A model generated the notes under the pieces. It was not told the DNA's origin. It worked only from the letters and a program-made list of their open reading frames with translations, and did not search any database. Below are positions 8,023 through 19,810 of a DNA stretch of 24,198 bases, one piece after another. The position numbers and the translations under genes are program-made. Origin of the DNA: Chromera velia (taxonomy: Eukaryota > Sar > Chromeraceae); assembly GCA_018398765.1 (NCBI GenBank), contig JAHBMJ010001530.1, forward strand, positions 1 through 24,198. The letters are read 5' to 3'. Within the stretch, counting starts at the first letter, position 1. Each line of letters starts with the position of its first letter.

Positions 8023-11020
8023 GTGTATTCCCGCAAGACATGTATTGGAGCGACTCTGAGTTTGATTATGCAAACGTCTGAAAAAAAAAAAGAAACCGGA
8101 ATGAATTCAGTGTATGCAAGAACAACGAAAAAAAAAAAGCGGGGGGGGATATTAAAAAAGGTTGAAAAAAGAAAGAAACAGTTCGAAAAAGGAAATTTGA
8201 GGACCGCAGAAGTCAACAAGCTTCATTGACACTCTTTCCAATCATGGAGGAGCAACGGAGAAAGAGGGTGATATGAGGATTAAATGGAGTTCATGTATGA
8301 GCGAGTGGGTTAAACTTTGAGAATCTACTCAAAACGAGTAGGATACAACTACATGCGAATGGTTCATGCTTCTGTCACCTGTATGAAAAGAACAACGCTT
8401 ATGCTCATGAGAAAGCTGCTCACCACTTCATGATGTCGATGGTTGTGCAAGTGTTGATCCAAAATGTCGAAATCTGCGCGTTCACGGAAGTACCAGCTGC
8501 ACAGAGAGGAAAAACGAAGGGAAAGAAATCAAAAACAAGTCATAACATGCATCTGAGACACTCCACCAGGTGAAAGCAAAACCTTCACTTCGCATGAAGG
8601 GTCCTGCTGACCCCGCCTGCTCAAGCCTGCTGACTCCGAGTCGAAACGAAGAGCGAAAAGAAAAAAAAAAGAAGAAAAAAAAACGAATACACAGAAGCGA
8701 TCCATTCGCTGTCAAAAAAGCGTACTGCTGCTGCGTTGTTCCGTCTCTATTGGCAGGGGGTGGCTCCCTGCTGGAGTCACAGTCGCCCTGCGGGTGGCTG
8801 TTGCCCGCTGCAAACCCCCAGTCTTCCTTCAAAGCGCTCCCTGCCTGACGGAAAGACAAATCCCGGTCCGGAATCCTACTGAGTTGCACCTGCTGTGCTG
8901 CAGTGACGGGATGGTCCCTCTGTCTATAGCCTGATCCCCTGTAGACAAGGACCAGCCAATATGAGACTGTGCGAGAAAAGTCTTTGCTGGATCCCTGCTG
9001 GCTCGCCGGGACGTTGACACGCAAAAGGAGAGTGTCTCGATGCACATAGATACATACCAAACACTGTTTGAAAATATTAAAGAGGAGAGAGAGAATGTGG
9101 AAGAGAAATGATGTTGCGTTACACAGAAGTGACACATCTGTATACCACAAGGTTGTTGGCATCTTTTGCTTTGGCCTCTGCTTTGATTCTACTGAGCGTA
9201 GAAATAAGATACACAATGCCGCGTGTAAATTCATGCATACACACGAACAAGTATGCAGACAGAGATAAGACGCGTTCATATGTGTTTTCAAAACGAAGAA
9301 CGAAACAAGGAGTCGTCTGAAGACAGCTTTGAGAATGATAGTTCACTGCCCTCTGGATTGCATGCATATGGTGCACACACGAGGGGATGTGGATGAAAAG
9401 GATTTCTATGTGTACCAAGAAGTTGTATGTGCAGAATCTGATGAAGGATTTGAACACAACGCACTTGAAAGAAAAGAAAACATGACAGTGAAAAGACCTT
9501 TCATCACAAGAGTTACTTGTCTCATAAGTCGAACACTCGACAAAACGAAGAAAGCATCAAGAGAACACCACATTGTACGTGCTGACTTATGTGTATGGAC
9601 CTAGTGGCATGGAGGGGATGAAGTTACCATACTTATGAAGGAGGTAGACGGAAAGTGAGAAGAAAACTCCACATGACCTTTATGACCTTCAGTCCAACAG
9701 GCCTTTCCTCTCTAGAGGAACTGATGGAGGCATGTGCCGACGTGCACCAACCTGAGAAAGGGGGAGGAAGACTGGGAGGAATGTAAACGGACCTTCATAA
9801 ATGATTATGAGAAGTATGTGGAAGAATGGCAGGTTACAGATGCAATGCGTACGCAAAACTCAATCTGTCAGTGAATATGAAGCCGCTTGAAGATGTGCTT
9901 GCATGAAGAATGAATGGAAGGAAGCTGCATGAACATACGAAGTACGTGCATGAACACACATCGAGGTCTGTTACAATTGATCATCAAAATGATGATAAGA
10001 TCGAGGAGACGACACGTCATCTGTTGTTTCACAGACCAGAACGAATGTGCTCAACAAATGCTTATGTACCATTTTGACTACCTTGTGCGGGAGCAAATGA
10101 CACAGAAAGATATTGAAAGAAAAAGAAACAAGAGAGGCGAAGGGACTTTGTACGAAAGAATATAAACTGAAGCTTGAGAAGAACTGGCTGAGCTCCTTCC
10201 TGTTTACCTGCATACATACGACTTGACAGAGACGTACCTTCAGTTGTCTAACTTCGCCGCACTTTCTTTTCTCGAGAACTACAAACCTGCCACGAACGGT
10301 CCAGTGCTGATAATCTGAGTAGCAAGAAATGAAACAGAAAGATTTATGTAAGTTCTTTTCAAGTGGTCCAATTTGAACATTCAAGGAGGTTTCATCACTC
10401 TTGAAGAAGAGCAGAATGACTCACCTTTTTTATACCGCCTGTTTGACCACGCTCATATCGATACGATTTTACTTTCCGTTCACCTTCTTTCTGACATAAG
10501 CCACCTTCACTTCACACTCTCTCTGACAAAAAGTTGGAGTTATATCATGAATGCACATGAATGTTGCACAAGACCGTTGAAGTTGTGCAAACGTACAGAC
10601 ACAAAGCCAATTATATGCAGTCGACAGAGAATGACAGAGACAGGTAGTATCTTGGGGGGGACAACTCATAAGGCTGTGAGAACTCCCTAGGGAGAGATTC
10701 TGCTACTGACGTGAGAAGGAGGGATGTGTTGTATTGAATGATGATGAATAGGTAGTGGAGGAGAAGAGGTCAAATGAAAACAAAGAAAAGGAGGTCCTTG
10801 GAGACGCCAACTGCTTAACCCGGCCAGACCATGCAAGTAAAAAGGCAATAAAAGGCAAGACCAAGCGAGACCAAGGGCGGCTTGAAAGGCCCAAAGTTTT
10901 GAACCCGGTCGGACGGGCAAACATGGGGTCCTGAACGTAGTGTCCTTGGCCGAACATAAATTTCCAAAACATCCATTGTGTTTAATTGTGTTCTTTGGCA
11001 AGATAAAAGATTGTCTTTTT
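8023..11020. other. Retrotransposon interior without recognisable pol
   Basis: About 3 kb between gag and the 3' purine tract. I looked in plus frames for protease, reverse-transcriptase (Y-x-D-D), RNase H and integrase (HHCC, DDE) patterns and saw none. Only short frames occur (for example 9329-9604 and 9914-10165), and they match nothing known. The first 200 bp are A-rich (runs of AAAAAAAAA near 8080, 8130 and 8660). A purine tract copy lies at 10712-10727. Confidence 0.5.
10712..10727 (+). repeat. Upstream copy of the polypurine tract
   Basis: TGAGAAGGAGGGATGT is identical over 16 bp to 11043-11058, the polypurine tract plus first LTR bases, but here it is followed by unrelated sequence 331 bp upstream. 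It may be a second plus-strand primer or a trace of a recombination or deletion. Confidence 0.5.
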
Positions 11021-11055
11021 AGACGGCAGTGGAATGCCGTCTTGAGAAGGAGGGA
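11021..11055 (+). promoter_or_regulatory. Hairpin and polypurine tract of the retrotransposon
   Basis: AGACGGCA and TGCCGTCT (11021-11028, 11035-11042) form an 8-bp perfect stem with a 6-base loop immediately before GAGAAGGAGGGA (to 11055), which abuts the 3' LTR. The polypurine tract primes plus-strand DNA synthesis in LTR elements. The hairpin's role is unknown. Confidence 0.6.
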
Positions 11056-12092
11056 TGTCACAGTGTTATGTTGAGCTTTACAGTAAAAGTAATTTAAAGG
11101 AGCAAAAGGAAGTAATTTAAAGGAGAAAAGTAGAGAAAAAAGTCGATATGATAATCCTATAAAGATAAAAATATTTATGGGTCGAATGAAAAAGAATCAG
11201 TTTGGTAGTAGAATCTGAAGAAGGGAAGAAATGATAATAGAAGTGGATTAAAGTGGATAATCAGACTGAAGTGACACACTGAAGCCGATTTTGATGAAGT
11301 GACAGACTGAGGGGGTAAGTATGTCACCAAAGTGACACACTCAGGTACTCAGTATGTTAGTGTGTCATTGTGTTACTAAACTGACTTACTCAGGGTACGA
11401 TTATATCAGCGAGCCAACATATATAACGCATGCAAAATAACCAACGATGCGCATTATCCATTTTGCATCGTAACTCATCAAATCTTGAAATCCAAGGAAT
11501 GATTGATCCACTCTTTCATCTTAATCATGCAACCGAAGTGACTTTTATGAGAATCGACACATTCCTGAACATACTCGAACATTGAGTTAGTTAGTTAGTT
11601 AGTTAGAGGATGCCTAACCCCAGTTGCAGCGCTAAGCTCCCAGGCGGCACATACATGGCATTGCATGGTTATTGTTTGTTGAATCGCCGGTAGAATTGAT
11701 CATTTAATCACTTTCTAGAATAGGGAGACAGGCATCAAAGAGACAGACTGGATGCGAGCGTAGAAGCGATCGAATGATATTATGGATGAAGGGTTCAGAT
11801 GTACTTACACCAGGGAGTGGACAGTTACAATCATTTGAATTAATGGATTCTAGCTTAGCCAGGCAGTGTAGGAATTCTCTTTCATCCAGCCACTTGGTAC
11901 ATGAAGAAAGTCTATGCATGAAGTCATCAACACACCAATATCAACTCTGGATACTTATGCACATACTCATTCACTGGCGATAGACAGCCCTCACTCCTTC
12001 TAGTCTTTTAACAGTCATCTCACCTAAGTAGACCTCTAGCTTCCAGTTTCCACTCCTGCCTGTTCACCTACGAGTAGGAGGAGCGCGGAACA
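11056..12092 (+). repeat. 3' LTR, split by an insertion
   Basis: Begins TGTCACAGTG and ends CGGAACA. It matches the 5' LTR at 11056-11585 and again from about 11936 to 12092; the intervening 350 bp are foreign. By eye, about 25 transitions and about four transversions separate it from the 5' LTR, plus a few small indels. Confidence 0.8.
11586..11932 (-). mobile_element. Nested insertion with a (TTAG)n end, probable 5'-truncated non-LTR element
   Basis: Absent from the 5' LTR. On the plus strand it starts with five GTTA units and then AGAGGATGCCTAACCCC. Read on the minus strand, it ends in a (CTAA)n tail, the usual look of a retroposon 3' end. A 71-residue frame (11919-11704, minus) lies inside but resembles nothing I can name. 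Target duplications are not clear. A SINE is the alternative. Confidence 0.5.
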
Positions 12093-13282
12093 ACAATGCC
12101 TGGAACAATGCCAGTTAAGTTCTTACTCAAGTTTATACAGTCAGTTTAGTAGTTGGTCTATTACTAAACTAGTGACAAACAAGGAGAGGACTTATATGCT
12201 GAACTAGAAATCAAATTTAAACTAGCTAGTTTTTTTAGCTAAATACTTCATGCAAAAAGCTAGCATAAAAAGTTTAAGTAGGACAGCTGTGATTTCAAAG
12301 AACCTGTAAGCCCGTTCTGGCTTGAATAAGCTCTACTCCTAGCTCTACTCGGTGCTTTGATAACAGAATATGTTCTGCTAAGTCAGACATTGCATCTTCT
12401 TGAGCTTTTACATAGGAGCCATTGCCGCATACTCTGCCAAGTTCGGAAAGGAGTTGTGGTTAATTCATTCCCTAGGTGCGTCTTACCTGGGTAGATGGGA
12501 TTTATGGGAAGCCCACAATTGCAGAGGATGCAAAACACATATTTTCGATTGACGAGAAGACTGGTGTCATTACGTTGAAGACGGGATAGAAACTGAGATA
12601 GAGGGCCGGGCCCCTTCGCTATAGACTGACAATAGGACATTTCATACACAGTATATGTATTAGTACACATGTTACTGAAATTTATTTAAAAATAGATTGA
12701 TTACTATTTTTTTTTTAACATAGTCTTTATAGATATTGTGTATACATTATATTTTCTAAGTCCAGAATGTATGTAAGAATGTATATATATATAAACTACG
12801 CCTAGCATATGAATGATATAGATTTAGAAAGTTGTAGGCGATCCTCTAGCCTAGAACTTCTTCACAGGCTAGCAGCCTATGTACATAGGATCACATTATA
12901 AATAGGGATGCATCGGCCATATTAAGTCTAAGGACTGTCAGATAGGGCTAGAAAAGAAAAGAGGTTTCAACCAGTGTGGATCGATCTGAGTGAAAAGCAA
13001 GTCTAGGCGTGATCTAGGGCGTGATCTATAGATATATATATTTTTAGATATATTTTTTATAACCCATAAATTGGGCCATAATATAATATATGCACAGGAA
13101 AAAATGTATAGAAAAAATATATGAGGTAAGACTATGTTGATGAAAACTTTCTTCAAAAAAGGTTCTTTGGTGAACCAATGAAGTGAAAAGCTGTTTATAC
13201 ATTGAAGAAGTGACATAAATATATTATATATATATGGATATATTTTTAAAATTGAAAATATAATATAAATAAATAAATATTA

Positions 13283-13285
<3 letters not shown>
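12093..13285. other. AT-rich intergenic DNA
   Basis: No supported gene. There is a 95-residue minus frame (12670-12383) with a few cysteines but no recognisable domain, AT dinucleotide patches near 12780-12800 and 13030-13060, and scattered poly-T. Confidence 0.45.
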
Positions 13286-13313
<28 letters not shown>

Positions 13314-13331
13314 GAATAAATGAATGAATGA
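13286..13331. repeat. (TA)n then (AATG)n simple repeat
   Basis: About 13 TA units to 13312, then TGAATAAATGAATGAATGAG. The tetramer run abuts the GTTAGGG start of the next block, the same layout as the nested insertion at 11586. Confidence 0.8.
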
Positions 13332-13700
13332 GTTAGGGTAAAGCCGGTGAGCCACCTCTTAGGCTCTGGCCAACCCGGCATGTCATACAGAAATTTGTTA
13401 CGCAACCTAGGTTCCATGGGGCATTTGAAGGCTTGTAAGACTAGGCGGCCCCTTCGGTTTAGTCTTAAGCACACACGCCGGACGGAGGTGCCCCGGTCCT
13501 TGGAAAAGAAAAAACCTGCATATAGCACAGAACAGAGTACCCCCCAACCGGTCTTCTCCCCCAGAAGAGCAGGACACCCGACGGCACCATTCGTTTGGAA
13601 CCTATGGAGGGACAAGAACAAAAGAAGACGCACCTCCTCTATCCAAAGCCCCCCTTCCACCCATTACCCCACTTTCACTTGTTTCAAGAGCTAGTAAACT
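13332..13700 (-). mobile_element. Candidate retroposon fragment with tetranucleotide tail
   Basis: A GC-richer block set in AT-rich DNA and bounded on its left by (AATG)n, which on the minus strand would be a (CATT)n tail after GGCTTTACCCTAAC. Both strands have about 115-125-codon frames (13347-13694 plus, 13660-13286 minus) without recognisable motifs. The call rests on layout only, by analogy with 11586-11932. Confidence 0.3.
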
Positions 13701-13929
13701 TACTATCCGAAGTAACCTTAGACCTGTTAACAGGTCACACCTAGAAGCTAGCCTAGAAGCAAGCAGAAGCAATAATTCTGTCGTTCAGGGTTGATCCAGC
13801 CATGGCCTCCGTGCCTGCACATGTATGTATGAGCGAGGTGCCTGGCCGCTAGCCTGGCCAGGGCATGCCGGAACCACTGTGTGGGACGATGTGGAACGCA
13901 CCCTACGGCGCCCTATACGATATCACAGC

Positions 13930-14115
13930 GGCACATAAGTTGTGACACAACAAAAAGTAAGTGTCAATACTGTACTAAAACATGCGTAAATGTCATTGAC
14001 ATGCATTTCAAAGTTATAGTGTCATTCCAAGCTTAAGTGTCGACTAGTGTCGACACTGATATTTATCGCCTATGACATTAAAATTATGTCATTCATATTT
14101 AACAACTCTACTTGG
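13930..14115. repeat. AGTGTC-containing palindromic block, possible MITE-like relic
   Basis: Contains repeated GTGTCA/TGACAC words and the palindrome AGTGTCGACACT followed by GATATTTAT, then AACAACTCTA. Near 3675-3765 a related set occurs: AGAGTTGTTAAAT and AGTGTCAACACTGACACTTAT. Shared words, not an alignment, support the link. Confidence 0.3.
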
Positions 14116-15100
14116 ATCACAGTCAGATACTCGGCCGGCGGACCCTAGCAAAAACCTACTAATAGGCAAAAACAAAGATTGATTGATTGACTGATTGCCA
14201 TATACCATGCATGCAACAAAAAACTAGACAAAGAAGGATTATAAATGATTGATCTAAGTGATTGGTTCGCTACAACAGTACCAGACTGAATGCTGTGACT
14301 GCTGTTAGTGTAGGGCGGGAATGTGCGGCGGCTGTGGCCGGATTGATCATGGAAGGAATCGATTTTATGTACAGGGGCCCGGGGGGGCCGATTCCCTCAT
14401 CAATCCGTTCCTGAGCCTGTAAGCATAGGAAACACTCCGTCGGAATGAATAAAGTGGGGACTCACAGGATTGATCTGAGAGTCCCTCTCCGCTGGCCTTC
14501 TCGGTCGGACCCCCAAGAGACTCCAAGGAACAAGAAAGGAAGAAAGGAAGACAGCCAGTGAGAAATGTCTGCGCAAGCCACCATCAGCTACACAGGCGGA
14601 GACAAGCAATTCAAAAGGGGAGGGGGAGGGAGAAGCACTCTGGCATCGAGCAGCAATCGAGAGTCGGGCAGACAAACAGACAGAAAGCAACCCCATGCAA
14701 ACATTCATTGTTCAGTCGACTGAATTGGTTCTACTCACTCACTCACTCATTCACTCACTCAGTTAGTCATTCCCGACCCAACCATCGGCATGCGGCCGAA
14801 GGGGAAGAACGAACAGAGAGTGAAGATGAAGGGCCAAAGAGAAGAGAAGAGAAGAGGAGGTTACAAGTCCGTTCCAGCAGAAACCTGTTGAGTAAGCCAA
14901 TGGAGGAAATCCACACGCTCTACACAAATTGATTTATTCATTGATCATATACGTGCATGCCCGGTCTCCTTCTCTGTCTTTTGTCAGTCCACCCATGATG
15001 CAAGATGTGGGCGGGGGGGGGGGGAACCAACTTGATCGACACTTACATGCAGAGCTTTTTCTGGCCCTGTCAGCAGATCTCACGGGGCTATATCTTTCGG
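14116..15100. other. Intergenic, no supported gene
   Basis: Holds a GATT/GACT patch near 14178-14200, a CACT run at 14735-14762, and G runs at 14386-14392 and 15009-15022. Short frames exist (14558-14932 plus) but have no recognisable content. Confidence 0.4.
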
Positions 15101-15275
15101 CAAGTCATGCGGACCAAGAATGAAAGAAACGGTGGAGGGACAGGAGGAGGGGACAAGAAGAGAACCTTGTTCTCCTCCCACCCTAGCTGTCTCTCTCTCT
15201 CTCTGTTCTTTCTTTCTTCTCATAAATGAAGAAGTTGCCGTCAGTTCCCTTCCTGGAGTCTCATGCACTTCGAGT

Positions 15276-15300
15276 TCTTTCTTTCTTTCTTTCTTTCTTT
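15276..15300. repeat. (TTTC)n microsatellite
   Basis: Six CTTT units on the plus strand, one of many pyrimidine repeats in 15-22 kb. Confidence 0.9.
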
Positions 15301-15415
15301 GCAACTTCGATCGGGTCCTCTTCTTTCCTTCTTTCCTTCCTCGTCTTCTCTGAATTCTTTTCAGGCGCTTGCTTCGTTCGCTGAGTCATCCAGAGAATGG
15401 ATTGACATTCGCGTC

Positions 15416-15444
15416 CTTCCATCCATCCATCCATCCATCCATCC
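15416..15444. repeat. (CATC)n microsatellite
   Basis: About seven CATC units. Similar short CATC runs occur near 17588-17604. Confidence 0.9.
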
Positions 15445-15698
15445 TCCCCCGTCGTTTCTTCCTGATTTTCTTTCTCTCTCCTCACTTCCCTTCACCTCAC
15501 CGCAAAGGGAACGAATTCTTTCCCTCCCTCCAAGCGCGTCTTCTGCTGTATGGAATTCAGGGTCGAAAGAGGTCATCAAAAAAACAAAAAAAAAAAGGTC
15601 TGTCTCTCAGCCTCTTCCTCTCTTCTGAATTCTCTCTCGTTTTTCTCCACAAAATTCTCCCTCCATGTTGAAAAGAAATGAGGCAGACAAACTGGGTT

Positions 15699-15701
<3 letters not shown>

Positions 15702-15733
<32 letters not shown>

Positions 15734-15751
15734 CCTCTGCCGGTCTCTCTT

Positions 15752-15786
<35 letters not shown>
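15702..15786. repeat. (CT)n microsatellite, two blocks
   Basis: CT repeats at 15702-15731 and, with small interruptions, 15744-15786. They create long false frames of Arg-Glu repeats on the minus strand. Confidence 0.95.
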
Positions 15787-15788
<2 letters not shown>

Positions 15789-16948
15789 GCGCCTCTGTCT
15801 GTCTGCCTCGCGGTATTTCGTTCGCCTTGAGAAACGCACACAGACAAAAGGAAAAGGCGGAAGTCGACACACGGACCTCTCTCCTGCCCCCATGAACAGC
15901 AGCAGCAGCATCACACATGAATAAAAAAAGGGAGGTAGCCTGCCTGTGAAGACAGACAGTCCCTCTGGCTTCGAGCCAGTCTGGCTGGCCTTTCTTGGCA
16001 GTCTATCTCTACAGTTTCTGCCTGCCCGCCTCCCACCACGCCTGTGGCTGGCTAGGTCCCCCCAAAGGCTTTCAGAAGAAGTCACTGACCATGCCTCTCT
16101 GCTCCACTCCATCTTCACTTTCTGCCGTCTCTGCTGCGAAGGCTGTGCGTCAAGCAAGTTCTTGCAAGGTGCTGATGGACGAAGAGTGTGTGTATGCAGG
16201 AAAGGTTCGTGAACAACAAAGTACAGCAAGTCGAGGGGGGAATCGAGAAATGTCGACCCACACAAGCGCGGGCTTTCCGACATCGATCTTCTTCATAGTA
16301 CATTTGCCTGATTGCGCCAGTGACAGACCCTATGCATAGAAACAAACCAACAAATAAACAACAGAGTCAACAAAGAAAGTAAGTTCGTAGACACAAGGAA
16401 GAACACCATACATCCAGAATCACTCTGTCTGTCTGTCTGTCTCCTTTTGTGGCCTTCTGGCGTTCCCTTTCCCTTGCTCTTCACGGGTCCTTCAGATGAA
16501 TCGGCCGAATCAAAGAGGACACATGCAGATCAAGAAAGGGGTTTGTGGAGAAGGAAAAAGGCGAAAGGAAGAAAGTTCCTGCTTCTCCCCACTTTTTCTC
16601 CTCGCAAGACAAACTTGCACAGAATGAAAAAGAAATGCATCAGTGACGAAAAACAAAAAAACAAAACGGTGGCACAGAAAAAAACGACAACACGAAAAAA
16701 GAGAGAGAGAAAAAAAAGGTCAGTCTGCGCTATGTCCATTCAGTCAAACCACATTTCTTTCAAGGAAAATCTACCCACCCGTGTATTCTATCTATATGCC
16801 TTCCCCCTCTCCTCTGTTCATTTCTTAATTCCTTCCTGGTTTCTTCTTAATTCCTATCTTTAACACCCAGATGCTCGAAAAAAACCGGGCCCCCAATGCC
16901 ATAGATCGGATTTCGCGGAGCCCGCGCTTCCTTTGATACAACACACCC

Positions 16949-17011
16949 GTACGTCTCTCTGTCTGATGCCATTCTCCTCTCTTTCTCTCTCTGGCTCTTT
17001 TAATTTCACAG
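16949..17011 (+). other. Candidate 63-nt intron
   Basis: Donor CCC|GTACGTCTC at 16949; acceptor CTTTTAATTTCACAG ending at 17011. The preceding 78-nt segment (16871-16948) follows another strong acceptor and is open in one frame. Confidence 0.4.
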
Positions 17012-18182
17012 TGTGCACACTCAGCCGAGCCTCCCTCCCTCCCGCCACCCACGCACTTCCTCGAGGGGTCCTTCCTTCCTTCCTTCATCCTCCCTCCCTC
17101 CCTCCACCCAGCCAGCCACAACTGTAGTAGGCAGCCGGGGGCAGAAGTCGCTCTGACTCTCTCTCTCTCTCTCTGTATTGGTATGTGCAGGGACCTAGCG
17201 AGGGGGGTCCTCCCTTCATCTATACAACGCTGGCATGCATGCATGCACCCATACTGACATGACATGAGATGAGTCTAAAAACGTGAGGCGGGGGAAACGA
17301 AACAAAGAATTAATGACAACATTCCTTTCCTCCTTCGCCCGCCCTCTGACAGGATGATTCATCCGAAAGGAAAGAAAAGAGAGAGAAAGAGTGACAACAG
17401 GAGAGACCACCAACCCAGAGAGAGAACCGACTCTATTCGTCAAGGTGAATTTTTTTCAACCAGTCTCTTTCCTTTCTTAATTCCTTTTTCCTTCGTCTGT
17501 TTGTCTAACTGTCTCAAATATCTGGCGCCTCTGTCTTCCATGGATCACTTGCACAGAAAGTCACTTCCCAGGAAGAACCTGCGACCATCCACCCATCCAT
17601 CCATCCAGCATGCCGACCTCCTTTACTCGCCCTGCCAGTCTGCTTCACTCTCTCTTTCTCCTCACGTTTTTACACTCAAAGACAATTAGCCGGAAGGAAG
17701 GAAGGCCGGCAGCTCCCCTCCCCTCCCGTTCTGTCAGATTGCGCAATTAAGTGTCTCACCTTCACCAAAAAATGGACCACACCCGTTCAATTGCGTGTCT
17801 CAAGCACAAGCGAAGGAAGAAATGGAAGAGGACGAGACCGAAAGAGGGCCCTCAGTCGATCGAGCACAGAAGGAAGGGCAAGAGACAGACAGACAGACAG
17901 ACATACATACAGAAAAAGAGCCAGCTGGTGAGAAATTGTCGGTGCAGTCCTTTGAAAAAGAGAGAAGAAAGAGATAGAAAGACAGTCTGTCCGTCATCCC
18001 ATCCCTAAATGAGACCACCTTCGTATCGAAAAAACCAACCCGCTTGCTTTCTCCGAGCAGGCTTCCATCCCTTAAACCACGTACCGGTCAGTAATGCAAG
18101 ACAGGCTCTTCTCTTCTTTCCGCAACCTCAATGTAACAAGGCACCCCTCCACCATCTATACAGAACCCAACAAAGCAGCAAG

Positions 18183-18245
18183 GTACGACGAGGTGGTCTC
18201 TTCTTCTTCCTCTTCCTCTTTGTCCTCCTCTTCTGTCTCCTACAG
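18183..18245 (+). other. Candidate 63-nt CT-rich intron
   Basis: Donor AGCAAG|GTACGACG at 18183, about 45 nt of almost pure pyrimidine, and acceptor CTCCTACAG ending at 18245. After it one frame reads LTGELD and then stops, possibly a C-terminus. Confidence 0.4.
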
Positions 18246-18334
18246 GACTGACTGGGGAACTTGACTGACCGTCTGTTCTCTGTTCTGTTCTTCTCTGACA
18301 CAACCCAATCAAGCACTCCTTGTGGTACACGCTC

Positions 18335-18337
<3 letters not shown>

Positions 18338-18372
<35 letters not shown>
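18338..18372. repeat. (CA)n microsatellite
   Basis: About 17 CA units. Strand composition switches to purine-rich on the plus strand just after it (18420-18680), which may mark a gene boundary. Confidence 0.95.
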
Positions 18373-18373
<1 letters not shown>

Positions 18374-19810
18374 GAGGGGGAGATCGGCCGGTGAGGGAGT
18401 TAGTGCAGGGACGACGATTTTGACCGAAAAACCGAAGAAGAAGAGGAAGAATGAAGCAAAGAGAGAAAGAAAAAACGTGGGAGAGAGAAGCGACTGAAAC
18501 CCGTACAAGTAGAAAAGCCCTCCCCGCTCCTTCACGCCGGGTAAACGAGAGAGGAAGGAGGGACGTGAGACAGACGGGGCAGGTAGACACACGGGGAGGC
18601 TAAGAGACAGACACACCGATGTCCGAAGAGGAGAGAAGAGTGGGGGCAAGAGACAGACAGAAAAAAATAGATGCGTCGAGCACGGACAAACGGACTGACT
18701 GACTGACAAGCATCCCATCCATCCTATAGGACTGCGTGTGTCTCAGCAGTCGGGTTCTATTTTTGTACGGCGGTGCAGCAGGCATGACGGACACGCACTG
18801 TCTACATTAATCAAAAAGGAGAGCCAGCCAAGCAGCCCCCACGGGAGCGCTAGAATCAAACGCACGCACCAAATCTTTACAAGAGGAGCCGATGGCTGCA
18901 GACACACAACATGCAGAGCCGACTAAGCTCACAGGGGGAGAGGGAGGCAACGCCTTCTTTCTCTCTTCCTTGCATACTTACTTTTTTTCTTTCTTCGTTC
19001 CATCCGTCCACTCTGCAGGGTTCCGTTCAGACACACGAAAGAAGCAAGTACGGCAAGCAGGGAGCTGTAAGTAGACATCCACTGTCATCAACACCCAACC
19101 CCAACACACGACACCAAATGAGAATCTTCGCTCCCTTCTCTAACACACACACGACACGGTCTTATTTTCGAAAAAATCCAGTGCTGCCTCTCACTATTTC
19201 TACAAAGGAATTTTCCCTTACACCGTTGCCCTCTTCGCTCTCGCTTCTTTCCGTCCCCCACTCTCTCACTTGGGCACTTTTTTGTCAGAACAACACGTCT
19301 GTCTCTCCCTCTCTCTCTCCCTCTCTCTCTCTTTTTCGTGTCTTCGTTTCTTCCCCCACCGACTGTCTCACCTTTTCACTGTATCAGAGCCAAAAGAAAG
19401 GTGAGAGTCGAAAGGTTGGCTTGGAAAACCGCGAACCAGTGAGTTTCGTCAGCCAGTCTGTCAGTCAGACATCAAAAACGAACAAGAAAGGCGAGGCGCC
19501 TCATTACAACCACCCACAAAGCACATATTCACACAGGCAGACCATCAGGCAAGACAGCGTTAGCGTCGGATTAAGTTAAGCGGGGTAAACGAAAAACACC
19601 GCACAAAACAAACAAACCTTTCTTCATTTACCCAATCCAACAATTTTCACCCAAGAAGGAGGACTCTCTTGAATCTCGAAGATGCTTCCTTTTTCTTTCT
19701 TTTTCACTTCGCTGCTTTCTGTCGTTTTGATTTGCAACACATGTGCCCTCCCTGACTGTCTGTGGGACTGAAGGGGAAGCGAGGCAGTCAGCAGAGACGA
19801 GACAGCCTTC

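Larger units (their letters stand above)
4993..12092 (+). mobile_element. LTR retrotransposon, gag-only copy
   Basis: Two direct copies of one sequence (4993-5675 and 11056-12092, the second interrupted by an insertion) flank a gag-like frame. The 3' copy begins TGTCACAGTG directly after a purine tract (GAGAAGGAGGGA) and ends CGGAACA, so TG...CA ends are kept there. The 5' copy has decayed ends (TGACAATA...GGAATA). Gag is recognised by its core and CCHC knuckle. Protease, reverse transcriptase, RNase H and integrase motifs are not seen, so the copy either never had pol (LARD-like) or lost it. No target-site duplication is evident: ATTCC before, ACAAT after. No clear primer-binding site was found after 5675. 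Confidence 0.8.

Noticed and set aside
8482..9291. 269-codon minus-strand frame inside the retrotransposon
   Set aside because: Contains a Phe run from an A-rich tract and no known motif; opposite to the element's gag.
10880..10945. tRNA-like GGGTTCAAAAC (minus strand)
   Set aside because: Resembles a B box but no cloverleaf or A box could be built around it.
4988..12097. Target-site duplication of the LTR element
   Set aside because: Flanks ATTCC and ACAAT do not match; the 5' end is decayed, so no duplication can be claimed.
15576..16283. 235-codon minus-strand frame with Arg-Glu repeats
   Set aside because: Most of it is the (CT)n microsatellite read backwards; no splice or domain support.
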